Shown here piece by piece: positions 24,410-33,898 of a stretch of 64,000 nt of DNA (positions within the stretch are counted from its first letter, which is position 1; each line of letters starts with the position of its first letter). The stretch spans positions 76,891 through 140,890 of the forward strand of contig CAZCSP010000009.1 of the NCBI GenBank assembly GCA_964501275.1. Reading direction: 5' to 3'. The DNA is from 55-13 sp964501275. Its GTDB lineage: Bacteria; Armatimonadota; Fimbriimonadia; Fimbriimonadales; Fimbriimonadaceae. Made by a program: the position numbers and the translations under genes. A model generated the notes under the pieces. The model had not been told where the DNA came from. It was given only the letters and a program-made list of their open reading frames with translations, and searched no databases.

Positions 24410-27076
24410 GTGGCCGCCCGCACTCCGATGCTCCAGCAGTACTTCCAGGCGAAGGAACAGCATCCGGGGGTTTTGCTGGCGATGCGGGTGGGGGATTTTT
24501 ATGAGTTCTATGGCGAGGACGCAGAGTCGGCCGCCGCTGCCCTGGAGATCACCCTCACCGGACGCGACGACGGCGGAACCCGCATCCCGATGGCGGGGGT
24601 TCCCTATCACTCCGTTGAGAAATATCTCGCCAGACTGCTTCAAAAGGGCCTGAAAGTCGCGATTTGCGACCAGCTAGAGGACCCGAAGGCGGCAAAGGGG
24701 CTGGTGAAACGCGGCGTAACTCGAGTCCTCACCCCCGGCACCCTTCTCGAAGACTCGATGCTCTCGGCGGGACAGAGCAACTTCCTCGCCGCCATCTGCG
24801 TTCAGGATGGAAAGGCGGGGCTGGCGATTCTGGAACCTTCAACCGGCGAATTCACGGTGACCGAACTCACGGGCGAGGGGGTTCAGGAGCGGCTGTTACA
24901 AGAGATCGCGCGGGTTCGTCCGGCGGAGCTTTTGGTTGGACCGCAAGCGGAGGAGTATGGCGAGTTGGCGCGGGTCTCCCTGTCCTCCAGCATCACCGAA
25001 GCCCAATCCCCCACCCTCGACCGCGCCACTCGCAAGCTGCTGGAGCAGTTCGGGGTGGCGAACCTGCAAGGGTTTGGTTGCGAGGACAAGCCCAGCGCGA
25101 TAGTTGCCGCGTCGATGATCTTGGCCTATGCCGAGAAAAACCGGCTTCCTTTGACCCACGTCGACAGCCTCTCCGCCTACTCCGTAGACGCCTTCATGCG
25201 CCTCGACCCCGCCACCCGCCGCTCCCTGGAACTCACCCAGAACATGGCCGACGGCGGGCGCAAGTACACGCTCTTGGAGGTCCTCGACCAAACCGTGACC
25301 TCGATGGGCTCCCGCCTGATGCGCCGATGGATCGAGCAACCCCTGCTGGACATCGCCACGATCCAGAGTCGGCAGGAAGCTGTGGAACGCCTTCAATCCC
25401 ACGCCTTGATCCGGGGCGACATCCGCGATGGACTGAAAAAGCTGGCCGACCTGGAGCGGTTGGTATCCAGGGTGGCGACCGGCTTGGCCGGACCGCGCGA
25501 TCTGGCGGCCTTGCGCTCCTCCCTTCTCGCCATGCCCCTCCTGGCCGAGCCCTTCCGGAAAGTGGGGGTGGGGCGCTTGCAGGAGCTAAGAGAGCAGATC
25601 GCGGATCATGGGGAGTTGGCCCACCTGCTGGACCAGTCCATCGTCCCCGAACCTCCCCACGTTCTGCGCGACGGCGGCGTCATCAAGGCGGGCTACGACC
25701 TGGAGTTGGACAAGCTCCGCGACCTGAGCAAGAACGGCAAGACCTACATCGCCAGCCTGGAGCAAGCCGAACGCGAGACAACCGGCATCGGGAACCTGAA
25801 GGTTGGATTCAACTCCGTCTTCGGCTACTACCTAGAGGTCTCCAAGGTCAACCAGGACAAGGTCCCCAGCCACTACATCCGCAAGCAGACCACCGCCAAC
25901 GCCGAGCGGTATATCACCGCCGAGCTAAAAGAGCACGAGTCGCTGGTCCTCGGGGCTGAGGAGAAGGCAGTCGCGCTGGAGTCGGACATCTTCCACAAAC
26001 TCCGTCAGCGAGTCGCCGAACACGCCAAAGCCCTCCTCCAAACCGCCCGGGCTTTGGCGGAGTTCGACGTTCTTGCGTCCCTCGCCGAGTCGGCTTCTCG
26101 CAACGGTTACATCAAGCCGCAGATCGCCGAGGAGGACGTCCTACTGACCGAGTCTGGGCGACATCCGGTAGTGGAGATGCAGAGTCCGGGGTTTGTGCCG
26201 AATGATGTGGAGATCGGTGCTGGGCGTGGGGCATTGGGCGTGGGGGAAGACGGTGCGACGTTAGACGAAGGAACCGCATCACCGATGTATGAAAGCCAAG
26301 TCCCGAACGCCAAACACCAAACGCCAAACGCCAGAGTCCTCATCCTCACCGGCCCCAATATGGCGGGCAAGTCCACCTACCTCCGCCAAACCGCCCTCAT
26401 CGTCCTCTTGGCCCAGATCGGGTCGTTTGTGCCGGCGAAGTTCTGCCGGATGGGGTTGTGCGACCGGATTTTTGCTCGCATTGGGGCGAAGGACGAGTTG
26501 GCTTTGGGGCAGTCTACTTTTATGGTGGAGATGATCGAGAGCGCGAACATCCTGAACCATGCCAGCGACCGCTCTCTGGTGATCTTGGACGAGGTCGGGC
26601 GCGGGACTTCAACCTATGACGGCCTCGCGATCGCCTGGGCGATGATCGAGCATCTGGCGGAGATTGGCGCCAAGACGATGTTCGCGACCCACTACCACCA
26701 ACTCAACGCCCTCGCCGACCAGATGCCGGGAATCGCCAACTTCCGGGTAGCGGTGGAGGAGTTTGGCGACGAGATCGTCTGGACCCACAAAGTCCTCCCC
26801 GGCGGAACCGACCGCTCCTACGGCATCCACGTCGCCCGCATGGCCGGGGTCCCGTCCTCCGTCCTGAACCGCTCCCGAGAAATCCTCGCCGAGCTAGAAG
26901 CCAAATCCGAAGCCCCCAAAGCCATCCCCGCAGCCACCCAAAAACTCCAAATGACCCTCTTCGAGTTCGAAGCACCCCCCGTCATGAAGGAGCTTCAAAA
27001 CCTGGACGTGAACCAGCTGACACCTCTGGAGGCGTTGAAGTTGCTGGATGACTGGAAGCGGAAATTTGGGCGATAA
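24410..27076 (+). CDS. mutS: DNA mismatch repair protein MutS
   Basis: MutS recognises mismatches as a dimer and recruits MutL. The 888-residue protein has the mismatch-reading Phe-x-Glu in VGDFYEFYGEDA (residue about 29), core and clamp domains, and a C-terminal ABC ATPase with Walker A TGPNMAGKSTYLR near 645 and DEVGRGTSTYDG near 725. The GTG at 24410 places TPMLQQYF at the expected distance from the start; ATG 24428 would cut into it, and the frame stays open far upstream. Residues about 602-641, between FVPNDVEIG and the RVLILTGPN strand, form a low-complexity insert encoded by a palindromic repeat (26216-26333), which makes the protein longer than usual there. Confidence 0.96.
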   Translation: MAARTPMLQQYFQAKEQHPGVLLAMRVGDFYEFYGEDAESAAAALEITLTGRDDGGTRIPMAGVPYHSVEKYLARLLQKGLKVAICDQLEDPKAAKGLVKRGVTRVLTPGTLLEDSMLSAGQSNFLAAICVQDGKAGLAILEPSTGEFTVTELTGEGVQERLLQEIARVRPAELLVGPQAEEYGELARVSLSSSITEAQSPTLDRATRKLLEQFGVANLQGFGCEDKPSAIVAASMILAYAEKNRLPLTHVDSLSAYSVDAFMRLDPATRRSLELTQNMADGGRKYTLLEVLDQTVTSMGSRLMRRWIEQPLLDIATIQSRQEAVERLQSHALIRGDIRDGLKKLADLERLVSRVATGLAGPRDLAALRSSLLAMPLLAEPFRKVGVGRLQELREQIADHGELAHLLDQSIVPEPPHVLRDGGVIKAGYDLELDKLRDLSKNGKTYIASLEQAERETTGIGNLKVGFNSVFGYYLEVSKVNQDKVPSHYIRKQTTANAERYITAELKEHESLVLGAEEKAVALESDIFHKLRQRVAEHAKALLQTARALAEFDVLASLAESASRNGYIKPQIAEEDVLLTESGRHPVVEMQSPGFVPNDVEIGAGRGALGVGEDGATLDEGTASPMYESQVPNAKHQTPNARVLILTGPNMAGKSTYLRQTALIVLLAQIGSFVPAKFCRMGLCDRIFARIGAKDELALGQSTFMVEMIESANILNHASDRSLVILDEVGRGTSTYDGLAIAWAMIEHLAEIGAKTMFATHYHQLNALADQMPGIANFRVAVEEFGDEIVWTHKVLPGGTDRSYGIHVARMAGVPSSVLNRSREILAELEAKSEAPKAIPAATQKLQMTLFEFEAPPVMKELQNLDVNQLTPLEALKLLDDWKRKFGR
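26216..26333. repeat. Palindromic repeat element in frame inside mutS
   Basis: Left half GGGCGTGGGGCATTGGGCG, right half CGCCAAACACCAAACGCC; the halves pair imperfectly. Wording matches the intergenic elements at 23104-23213 and 24309-24330. It keeps the reading frame and adds about 39 residues (AGRGALGVGEDG... to ...PNAKHQTPNAR) just before the ATPase domain. Confidence 0.7.
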
Positions 27077-27089
27077 CGTTGTGGCGGAA

Positions 27090-27161
27090 GACGGGGGCAC
27101 AATGCATCCCCCGCCTACAGAGTCAGCCGCCTGTAGGCGGGGGATGTATTGTGCCCCCGTC
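27090..27161. repeat. 72-bp near-perfect palindrome downstream of mutS
   Basis: Arms 27090-27120 and 27131-27161 pair over 31 bp with one mismatch, around a 10-nt loop. It could terminate mutS transcription. GTAGGCGG is shared with 20702-20736, and ATGTATTGTGCCC with about 4169-4181. Confidence 0.9.
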
Positions 27162-27198
27162 ATCGCCGTAAAGCCTTGAAGAACTGCAACCTGGTTTT

Positions 27199-27216
27199 GC
27201 CGATCTGGAGATCGGT
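27199..27216. repeat. Second copy of the GCCGATCT-GG-AGATCGG palindrome
   Basis: Differs by one base from the element at 19357-19374, and both are followed by GG(T/C)GGT(T/C)CA. It lies upstream of the RND operon. A TTGACG hexamer at 27262-27267 with TAGGCT at 27283-27288 could be the promoter (15-nt spacer). Confidence 0.6.
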
Positions 27217-27290
27217 GGTTCAATCACGTTAAAAGTCCCACCAACCGGTGAACAAGATTAGTTGACGCGCGTAAAGTATCTTTAGGCTAT

Positions 27291-28883
27291 ATGAAGCGCG
27301 CATTTATTTGGGGAGGGCCTTTGATCCTCCTTTTAGGTCTCATTTTTTGGCGGTTGACAACGGAGAAGGCCGCGGCCCAGGACACAGCCGCCCAGGCGGT
27401 AAGCCGGCGGAACGCTCCACAGGCCGCCGACTTGGCGGTGGCAGGACCCGCCATGATCGAGCGGATTCTGGACGCAGTGGGCAACGCCGAATCCCCTTTC
27501 AAAGTGGACATCTCGGCCCGAACCAGCGGGAGGATCGACTCCCTCACCCTTCGCGAAGGCGACGTGGTTCGGAAGGGCGACATCGTGGCCCAACTCAACC
27601 CCAGCGACCTGGAAGGCCAGCTTCTGCAGCAGCAGGCGGCAGTGGCCGAAGCGCGGGCTAGGCTGGCGGAGGCTCAGATCGGAAAGGCCGCCAACGACAC
27701 CGCCATCGAGAGCGGCTACCTTCAGCAAGAGGCGAACGTATCTACCGCACGGGCCGAGTTGGAGCAGGCTCAACAGACCTACGAAGCCCAGATCGCCGAC
27801 TCCCAGGCCGGAGTGGTGGACGCCACCGCCCGAGTCAAGACCGCCGAGAGCGAAGTCCGCAACAACCAGGCTCGAGTGGGTTCTGCCCAGGCTGACGCGG
27901 CGAACGCCAGGCAGAGATGGGAGCGATACCAAAAGCTTTTGAAGGAAGGCTACATCGCGGGACAACTGGTTGACGACGCCAAGGCCAACTACGACGTTGC
28001 CGAGAAAGCCGTGGATGTGGCAGAAGCCCAACTCGACGGCTCCCGCTCTGCTCTGGAATCCAGTCAGGCCCAACTAAGGTCGGCTCAGCAGAAGCTCCAA
28101 ATCGCAATGAAAGGAGCCGACGCCGACGTGAAGACCGCCAAGGCCAGGCTCGCCCAAGCGGAAGCCGCGTTAAGAGTGGCACGGGCCAATCGATCCGGGA
28201 GCGCCGCCTACCAGGCCAATCTCTCGGCCCTGCAGGCAAGCGTCCGCTCCTCCGAGGCGCAACTGAACCAGGCCCAATCCAGGAAGCAGGATATGACCCT
28301 GCGATCCTCCATCGACGGGATCGTCACCGCGCGCAACGCCGATCCTGGAAGTATGGCGACCCCCGGCCAACCCATCCTCACGATCCAATCCCTGGATTGG
28401 CTCTACATCAAATCTGCCCTCCCCATCGAGTATTCGGCGAAAGTGAAGCCGGGACAGACGGTGCGCTTAAGATTCGATGGCTTCCCAGGGCGGACCTGGG
28501 ATGGAAGGATCAGCCAGATCAACCCGTCGGCAGACTCTCAGACTCGGCAGTTCAGCTTCCAAATCCGCCTGGAAAACCCCGGCCAACTGATCCGCCCCGG
28601 AATGTACGCCCAGATATCGATCCCGATTGAGAAGATTCAGGTCCAAGTCGCCGTGCCCAAAACCGCTATTCAGGATCAAGCGGGCAAGAAGTCGGTCCGG
28701 GTGGTGGATGAGAACGGCGAGGTCGTTGTCCGGGACGTTCAGGTGGGAGAAGAGAACGACAAGCTGGTCCAGATTACATCCGGCCTGACTCCCGGCGAGA
28801 AGGTTGTCGCCCTATCCTATGCGAACCTGAGAGAAGGTCAGAAAGTGAGGACCCCCGGTGAGGGAAGTGGGAAAGCCAAATGA
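27291..28883 (+). CDS. RND efflux periplasmic adaptor (membrane fusion protein)
   Basis: A 530-residue adaptor linking an inner-membrane RND pump to an outer-membrane channel. One N-terminal membrane anchor (residues about 5-22), a lipoyl half-motif (SARTSGRIDSLTLREGDVV), then an exceptionally long coiled-coil hairpin (residues about 105-345, Ala/Gln/Glu-rich), the second lipoyl half (TLRSSIDGIVTARNADPGSM), and a beta-barrel and membrane-proximal domain (IEYSAKVKPGQTVRLRFDGF). Adaptors are usually 370-420 residues; the extra length is in the hairpin. It overlaps the pump gene by 4 nt. Confidence 0.94.
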   Translation: MKRAFIWGGPLILLLGLIFWRLTTEKAAAQDTAAQAVSRRNAPQAADLAVAGPAMIERILDAVGNAESPFKVDISARTSGRIDSLTLREGDVVRKGDIVAQLNPSDLEGQLLQQQAAVAEARARLAEAQIGKAANDTAIESGYLQQEANVSTARAELEQAQQTYEAQIADSQAGVVDATARVKTAESEVRNNQARVGSAQADAANARQRWERYQKLLKEGYIAGQLVDDAKANYDVAEKAVDVAEAQLDGSRSALESSQAQLRSAQQKLQIAMKGADADVKTAKARLAQAEAALRVARANRSGSAAYQANLSALQASVRSSEAQLNQAQSRKQDMTLRSSIDGIVTARNADPGSMATPGQPILTIQSLDWLYIKSALPIEYSAKVKPGQTVRLRFDGFPGRTWDGRISQINPSADSQTRQFSFQIRLENPGQLIRPGMYAQISIPIEKIQVQVAVPKTAIQDQAGKKSVRVVDENGEVVVRDVQVGEENDKLVQITSGLTPGEKVVALSYANLREGQKVRTPGEGSGKAK

Positions 28884-31800
28884 ACATCGCCAAGTTCTCC
28901 GTAACCCGTCCCGTCGCGGTGACCATGCGCATCGCGGCGCTGACGCTTTTGGGCATCGTCTGCCTGTTCCGCTTGCCCATCGACCTGCTCCCCAAAGTCG
29001 ATATCCCCACCGTCGTCGTCAACACCGACTGGCCGAACACCGCGCCCCAAGAGATCGAGACGCAACTCACACGTCCTATCGAGCAAGCCGTCTCGTCGAT
29101 CCCCGGCCTCTATAACGTCAGTTCGCGCTCGGAGTTGGGGCAGTCGCAGGTTCGGGTTCAGCTTGACTACGGAGTGGATGTCAACCAGGCGGCGAGCGAC
29201 GTGCTCCAGTATGTCCAGCGGGCGGCCCGTAGTTTTCCTAACGATCCGAACATTCAAAATCCTATCGTTTTCAAGTTCGACCCCTCCTCCCTTCCGATTC
29301 TCATCTATGGCATCTCGGGAATGGAGGACTCGGTCAAGCTGCGCACGTTGATCGACAACGAGATTGCGCCGATCCTGGAGTCGGCAGGCGGCGTGGCGCA
29401 GGTGAATGTTTCGGGCGGACAGAAGCGGGCGATCCTGGTGGAAGCCGACCCGGCCAAGTTGGAGGCCTATGGAGTCAGTCTGGCCGACATCATTCGGCGG
29501 TTGGAGGCGGAGAACATCAGCGTTCCCGCCGGAATTGCGGCGGATGGAGGCAAAGAGTTCTCGATCCGCAGCACCGCCTACTTCGCTTCGCTCGACGATG
29601 CGCGGGCCATGCCTTTGGGCTCCTACAACGGCCGCAACCTGACCCTGGGCGAGGTCGCGACCGTTCGGGATGAGAGCCAAGAGCAGAGGGTTTTCACCCG
29701 CCTGAACGGCGAGCCGAGCGTTTCGGTCTCCGTCACCAAGCAAAGCGGTGCTAATACCGTCGATGCGGTGAAGAACGTCCAGGCCAAGGTCAAGGAGATC
29801 GAGGCGCGCTATCCCGACCTGAAGTTCGGAATGGCCTACGATCAGTCGGGCTTTATCGAGAAGTCGATCCTGGAGCTTCAAGAAACCGCTCTGATCGGAG
29901 GCATCCTGGCGATCCTGGTCATCATGTTCTTCCTGCGCAGCGTGCGCAGCACCATGGTGGTCGCCCTCTCGATCCCCATCTCCATCATCAGCACCTTTGC
30001 GATGATGTACTTCATGGGTTTCACGCTAAATACGATTTCGCTGAGCGGCTTGGCCTTGGCGGTCGGCTTGATCGTGGACGACGCGATTGTGGTCTTGGAG
30101 AACATCTTTAGGCACATTGAGCGCGACGGCAAGAAGGCGGCGGTTGCGGCGGTGACCGGAACCCAGGAGATCATGTCGGCGGTGGTGGCCTCAACCTTCA
30201 CCGTGATGGTGGTCTTCCTGCCTTTGCTCATGATCCAGGGACAGTCCGGCCAGACGTTCACCCAGTTCGCGCTGGTTGTCGTCTTCTCTATCGCGATTTC
30301 CCTACTCGACGCGGTGACGGTTGTTCCCATGTTGGCTTCGCGAGTCATCAAGGAGGAGGAGGTCGAGGAGGAGGCGCATCCCGAGTTGCGCATCGCTCGG
30401 GGCAAGAAGGTTGGTCCATTGATTCGGGTGTTCGATGCCTTTGGTCGCTTCTTCAACCGGATGGACGCCTCCTATCACCGAGGCTTGGCCTGGGCGATCA
30501 AGCGGCGCTGGATGGTTCTGGGAGGCGTAGGTCTGTTGACCATTTCCGTCTTTCCGCTGGTCCCGTTCATCGGCTCGGAGACCCTGCCCAAGACCGACAC
30601 GGGCGACTTCACGGTGCGCGTTCGCCTTCCTATCGGAACCGCTTTGGAGACCACTATCGAGAAGATGAGCGAAGTGGAGAAGATTCTGCTCGCAGAGCCA
30701 GAAGTGGAAACGGTTCTCTTGGCGGCAGGCGCCAACCTTAGCATCCGCGGAACCACCGGCTCCGGTAACTCTAACGAAGGATCGGCGACGGTCCGCCTAA
30801 AAGCCGATCACAAGACGCGCACTGAAGACGTGATCAAGCGGCTTCAGCGTCAGTTAGGCTTAATCGCTGGCATCCGTCCTCTTGCCCAGCCATACGACCT
30901 GGTGGCCAATATGCTGGCGGGCAACAACCAAGGGATTGAGGTCAACGTCTTCGGGCAGGACTTAGAAGGCATTCTTGCCCAAGCTCGCGAGGTCCAGACC
31001 GCGCTGCAAGCCATCCCTGGCATGGAATCCGTGGACCTGGCGGTGCAGGATGCATCGCCGGAGCTTCAGTGGAAGGTGGACCGGCAGAAAGCGGCGGCTT
31101 TGGGAGTCAGCTTCAGCGATATCGCAACCGCTATCGGCACCAGCACCAGCGGCAAGCTTTCCACCTATCTGCAAGAAGGCGGGTTCCAGTACCCGATCTA
31201 CGTCCAGGTCCCCATTGAGAAGCGGCGCTCCATCGAAAGCCTGCGCGAACTCCCAGTGAAGACGATCCCCGGCGATCCACCGCGGGTCGTCACCCTTGGG
31301 CAGGTCGCGGAGCCGGTAGTTGGCACGGGGCCCAACCAGATCACCCGCATCAACCGCCAGCGGTATGTGGCGGTGAACGGGCGTGTGGTGGATCGGTCGG
31401 AGAGCGACGTACAGCGGGACATCACCACTGCACTGAACAAGATGGAGTTCCCCAGCGGGCAGTATTGGTCGTTCGGCGACCAGCAATTGCGGCGACAGCG
31501 GGAGTTCTCGGGCCTGGGCTTCAGCGTCCTCCTCGCCATCGCCCTGATCTACATGCTCTTGGCGACCCAGTTCGAGTCGTTCATCTATCCGCTGGTCATC
31601 CTCTGCTCGGTACCGTTGTGCGTCATCGGCGTGGTCCTGGCCCTGTTCCTGACGGATCGTGCGTTCAGCTTGACGGCCTATGTGGGGATCCTGATGCTGA
31701 TTGGGATTGTGGTGAAGAACGGAATTCTGTTGGTGGACTACACGAACCAGTTGCGAGGCCGGGGTATGGGTCGGGATGAGGCGATTCTAACCGCCTCGCC

Positions 31801-32128
31801 CACCCGACTGCGCCCGATCCTCATGACGTCGCTTTGTGCCAGCCTCGGCATGTTGCCGCTGGCCCTGGGGCTGGGCGCGTCCTCTGAGCTTCAGGCCCCA
31901 TTGGCAACGGCGGTGGTAGGCGGACTCATGACCTCCACCTTCCTGACCCTCTTCATCGTCCCCATCGTCTACACGTTCTTCGACGACATCGCCCGAAAAG
32001 TGAGAAAGGACCCGCGCGACCTGGCCCCGGCCGACATCATCGAGCCTTCGGTGGCCTCGGTCGGGAAGGTGGACGAAGAGGACGAACCGATCAAGGAGCC
32101 CGCCAAGGTTGATGGACCCACGCATTGA
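28880..32128 (+). CDS. RND multidrug efflux pump (AcrB/MexB type)
   Basis: A 1082-residue proton-driven pump with the usual 12 spans and two large periplasmic loops. Visible: the N-terminal FSVTRPVAVTMRIAALTLLG, TM4 with the paired acidic proton relay (LALAVGLIVDDAIVVLENI, residues about 395-415), and C-terminal repeats (ATQFESFIYPLVILCSVPLC, GIVVKNGILLVDYTNQLR). It would expel drugs, dyes or lipophilic compounds with the adaptor upstream. No outer-membrane TolC-like gene is in the operon. Its 3' end overlaps the MarR regulator gene by 17 nt. Confidence 0.96.
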   Translation: MNIAKFSVTRPVAVTMRIAALTLLGIVCLFRLPIDLLPKVDIPTVVVNTDWPNTAPQEIETQLTRPIEQAVSSIPGLYNVSSRSELGQSQVRVQLDYGVDVNQAASDVLQYVQRAARSFPNDPNIQNPIVFKFDPSSLPILIYGISGMEDSVKLRTLIDNEIAPILESAGGVAQVNVSGGQKRAILVEADPAKLEAYGVSLADIIRRLEAENISVPAGIAADGGKEFSIRSTAYFASLDDARAMPLGSYNGRNLTLGEVATVRDESQEQRVFTRLNGEPSVSVSVTKQSGANTVDAVKNVQAKVKEIEARYPDLKFGMAYDQSGFIEKSILELQETALIGGILAILVIMFFLRSVRSTMVVALSIPISIISTFAMMYFMGFTLNTISLSGLALAVGLIVDDAIVVLENIFRHIERDGKKAAVAAVTGTQEIMSAVVASTFTVMVVFLPLLMIQGQSGQTFTQFALVVVFSIAISLLDAVTVVPMLASRVIKEEEVEEEAHPELRIARGKKVGPLIRVFDAFGRFFNRMDASYHRGLAWAIKRRWMVLGGVGLLTISVFPLVPFIGSETLPKTDTGDFTVRVRLPIGTALETTIEKMSEVEKILLAEPEVETVLLAAGANLSIRGTTGSGNSNEGSATVRLKADHKTRTEDVIKRLQRQLGLIAGIRPLAQPYDLVANMLAGNNQGIEVNVFGQDLEGILAQAREVQTALQAIPGMESVDLAVQDASPELQWKVDRQKAAALGVSFSDIATAIGTSTSGKLSTYLQEGGFQYPIYVQVPIEKRRSIESLRELPVKTIPGDPPRVVTLGQVAEPVVGTGPNQITRINRQRYVAVNGRVVDRSESDVQRDITTALNKMEFPSGQYWSFGDQQLRRQREFSGLGFSVLLAIALIYMLLATQFESFIYPLVILCSVPLCVIGVVLALFLTDRAFSLTAYVGILMLIGIVVKNGILLVDYTNQLRGRGMGRDEAILTASPTRLRPILMTSLCASLGMLPLALGLGASSELQAPLATAVVGGLMTSTFLTLFIVPIVYTFFDDIARKVRKDPRDLAPADIIEPSVASVGKVDEEDEPIKEPAKVDGPTH

Positions 32129-32588
32129 GGAGCAAGCTCATCGGCTGGAGGCGATTCTGCCTCTCATCCTGCGCACTATTTACCCGCCCCGAGAAGACGA
32201 CCCGTTCGCGGAACTCCCGCTGATGCAGCTTCGGGTCGTTCGAGCGTTATCGGGCGGTCCGCGAACGATGTCGGAGGTGGCCGAAGAACTCCGTATGTCG
32301 CCCAGCCGATTGGCGCATCTGGTCGCGAGGTTGGAGGCGGTGGAGCTGGTGGAAAAGCGATGCTGCGCCGAGGATCGCCGGATCAAGTTTGTGGAGCTGA
32401 CACCTCTCGGTAAGTCGCAGATGGGCGGGCATCAGCGATTGCGGGCGGATCGGGCGGCCGAGATTCTTGATGGCTTGGATGGGGACGAGCGGTCGAGGCT
32501 GATGGAAGCCCTAGAAGGTCTCTACCGTCAAGCCAAGTCGGTAGCGCTCATAACGGAGGTTCGAGACATTAGTTCTATCGTCGGATAG
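32112..32588 (+). CDS. MarR-family transcriptional regulator
   Basis: A 158-residue winged-helix protein: helix-turn-helix PRTMSEVAEELRMSPSRLAH near residue 50, and wing EAVELVEKRCCAEDRRIKFVELT near 75, typical of MarR. It overlaps the end of the pump gene, so it is produced with the pump and probably represses the adaptor-pump operon until a ligand binds. A Cys pair in the wing (KRCCAED) could be redox-sensitive, though this is speculative. ATG 32112 is preferred over the TTG at 32109. Confidence 0.92.
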   Translation: MDPRIEEQAHRLEAILPLILRTIYPPREDDPFAELPLMQLRVVRALSGGPRTMSEVAEELRMSPSRLAHLVARLEAVELVEKRCCAEDRRIKFVELTPLGKSQMGGHQRLRADRAAEILDGLDGDERSRLMEALEGLYRQAKSVALITEVRDISSIVG

Positions 32589-32679
32589 TCTGATGGTGTC
32601 GCCTCGAAATCTCAAGCGTTTGAGAAGGTCCGTAATCAAAACTTGGGACCAGGCCCGACCTGTGACGGTCGAGAAGTCG

Positions 32680-32685
32680 TAGACT
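32680..32685 (+). promoter_or_regulatory. Predicted -10 of leaderless ribBA
   Basis: TAGACT, 6 nt (AATGGT) before the GTG at 32692. The identical hexamer and spacing occur before the 40241 gene. I see no FMN riboswitch in the 103-nt gap. Confidence 0.5.
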
Positions 32686-32691
32686 AATGGT

Positions 32692-33891
32692 GTGAGCTTC
32701 GCAACGATTCCTGAGGCGCTGGACGATCTGAAGGCTGGCAAGATGATTGTCGTGGTTGATGATCCCGACCGTGAGAACGAGGGCGACTTGGTTTGCGCGG
32801 CGGAGGTTTGCACCCCCGAGATCATGAACTTCATGATCACCTATGGGCGTGGCGTGCCCTTTATCCCCACTACCGCCGAGCGGCTTCAGGAGCTTGGGAT
32901 TCCAATGATGACCAAGCAGAACACGGCCCGCCATGGTACGGCAATGGCCGAGATGGTGGATGCCCTCAAGGGCGCGACTACGGGGGTCTCCGCCTTTGAT
33001 CGCGCGCGGACGGTCGAGGTCTTTGTCGACGATGATGCGGTTCCCGAAGACTTGGGCAGACCTGGGCACATCATTCCGCTCCGGGCAGAGGTAGGGGGGG
33101 TCTTGCGAAGGGCCGGGCATACTGAAGCCATTGTCGATCTGTGCGTTCTGGCGGGATTCAAGCCCGTGGGTGTTGGGTGCGAAATCCTGAACGACGATGG
33201 TTCCATGATGCGGCTGGACGGCTTGATTCCCTTTGCCGAAAAGCATGGGCTGAAGGTCGTCACTATCGCCGACCTGATCGCCTATCGTCGCAAGAACGAG
33301 AAGCTCGTGACAAGGGTCGCTGGCCCTATCGACTTCCCCACCAAGTTTGGACATTTCCAGCTCTATGCCTACGAGCCTAGCGTCGAACCCCACCCCTACG
33401 TAGCGATCGTGAAGGGCGACGTCTGCACCGAGGAGCCGGTTCTGGTGCGCATCCACTCCTCCTGCCTGACGGGAGATCTGCTGGGATCGTTGCGATGCGA
33501 CTGTGGCGACCAGCTTCAGATGGCGCTGGAGAAGATCGAAGCGGAGGGCCGGGGCGTGGTGCTGTATATCGCGCAAGAAGGGCGAGGGATCGGGTTGATC
33601 AACAAGCTCCGGGCCTATGAGCTTCAGGATGGCGGGTTAGACACAGTTGAGGCTAACCAGGCGCTTGGGTTCAAGGCGGATTTGCGGGACTACGGGCTAG
33701 GCGCCCAAGTTCTGGCCGACCTTGGCCTGCGCAAACTACGCCTGATGACCAACAACCCCAAGAAGGTGAGCGGTCTGCAGGGGTATGGCCTGGAGATCGT
33801 GGAGCACGTCCCCCTGATCGCGGGTCCAGAAGAGCCTCGGGCGAAGTATCTGGGAACCAAGCGGGACAAACTGGGGCATATGTTGCCTTGA
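32692..33891 (+). CDS. ribBA: Bifunctional DHBP synthase / GTP cyclohydrolase II
   Basis: Catalyses the two entry steps of riboflavin synthesis. Residues 1-200 are 3,4-dihydroxy-2-butanone-4-phosphate synthase (acidic metal loop DDPDRENEGDL, then RPGHIIPLRA). Residues about 205-399 are GTP cyclohydrolase II with its zinc Cys set intact (SSCLTGDLLGSLRCDCGDQL) and IAQEGRGIGLINKLRAYELQ. Start is GTG 32692: it begins the domain at the usual place and no ribosome site precedes it, which fits leaderless translation. Other rib genes are not nearby. Confidence 0.97.
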   Translation: MSFATIPEALDDLKAGKMIVVVDDPDRENEGDLVCAAEVCTPEIMNFMITYGRGVPFIPTTAERLQELGIPMMTKQNTARHGTAMAEMVDALKGATTGVSAFDRARTVEVFVDDDAVPEDLGRPGHIIPLRAEVGGVLRRAGHTEAIVDLCVLAGFKPVGVGCEILNDDGSMMRLDGLIPFAEKHGLKVVTIADLIAYRRKNEKLVTRVAGPIDFPTKFGHFQLYAYEPSVEPHPYVAIVKGDVCTEEPVLVRIHSSCLTGDLLGSLRCDCGDQLQMALEKIEAEGRGVVLYIAQEGRGIGLINKLRAYELQDGGLDTVEANQALGFKADLRDYGLGAQVLADLGLRKLRLMTNNPKKVSGLQGYGLEIVEHVPLIAGPEEPRAKYLGTKRDKLGHMLP

Positions 33892-33898
33892 CATCGCT

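Noticed and set aside
32589..32691. Possible FMN riboswitch before ribBA
   Set aside because: The gap is only 103 nt, lacks the conserved RFN core, and the -10 box directly before the GTG leaves no room for a leader.
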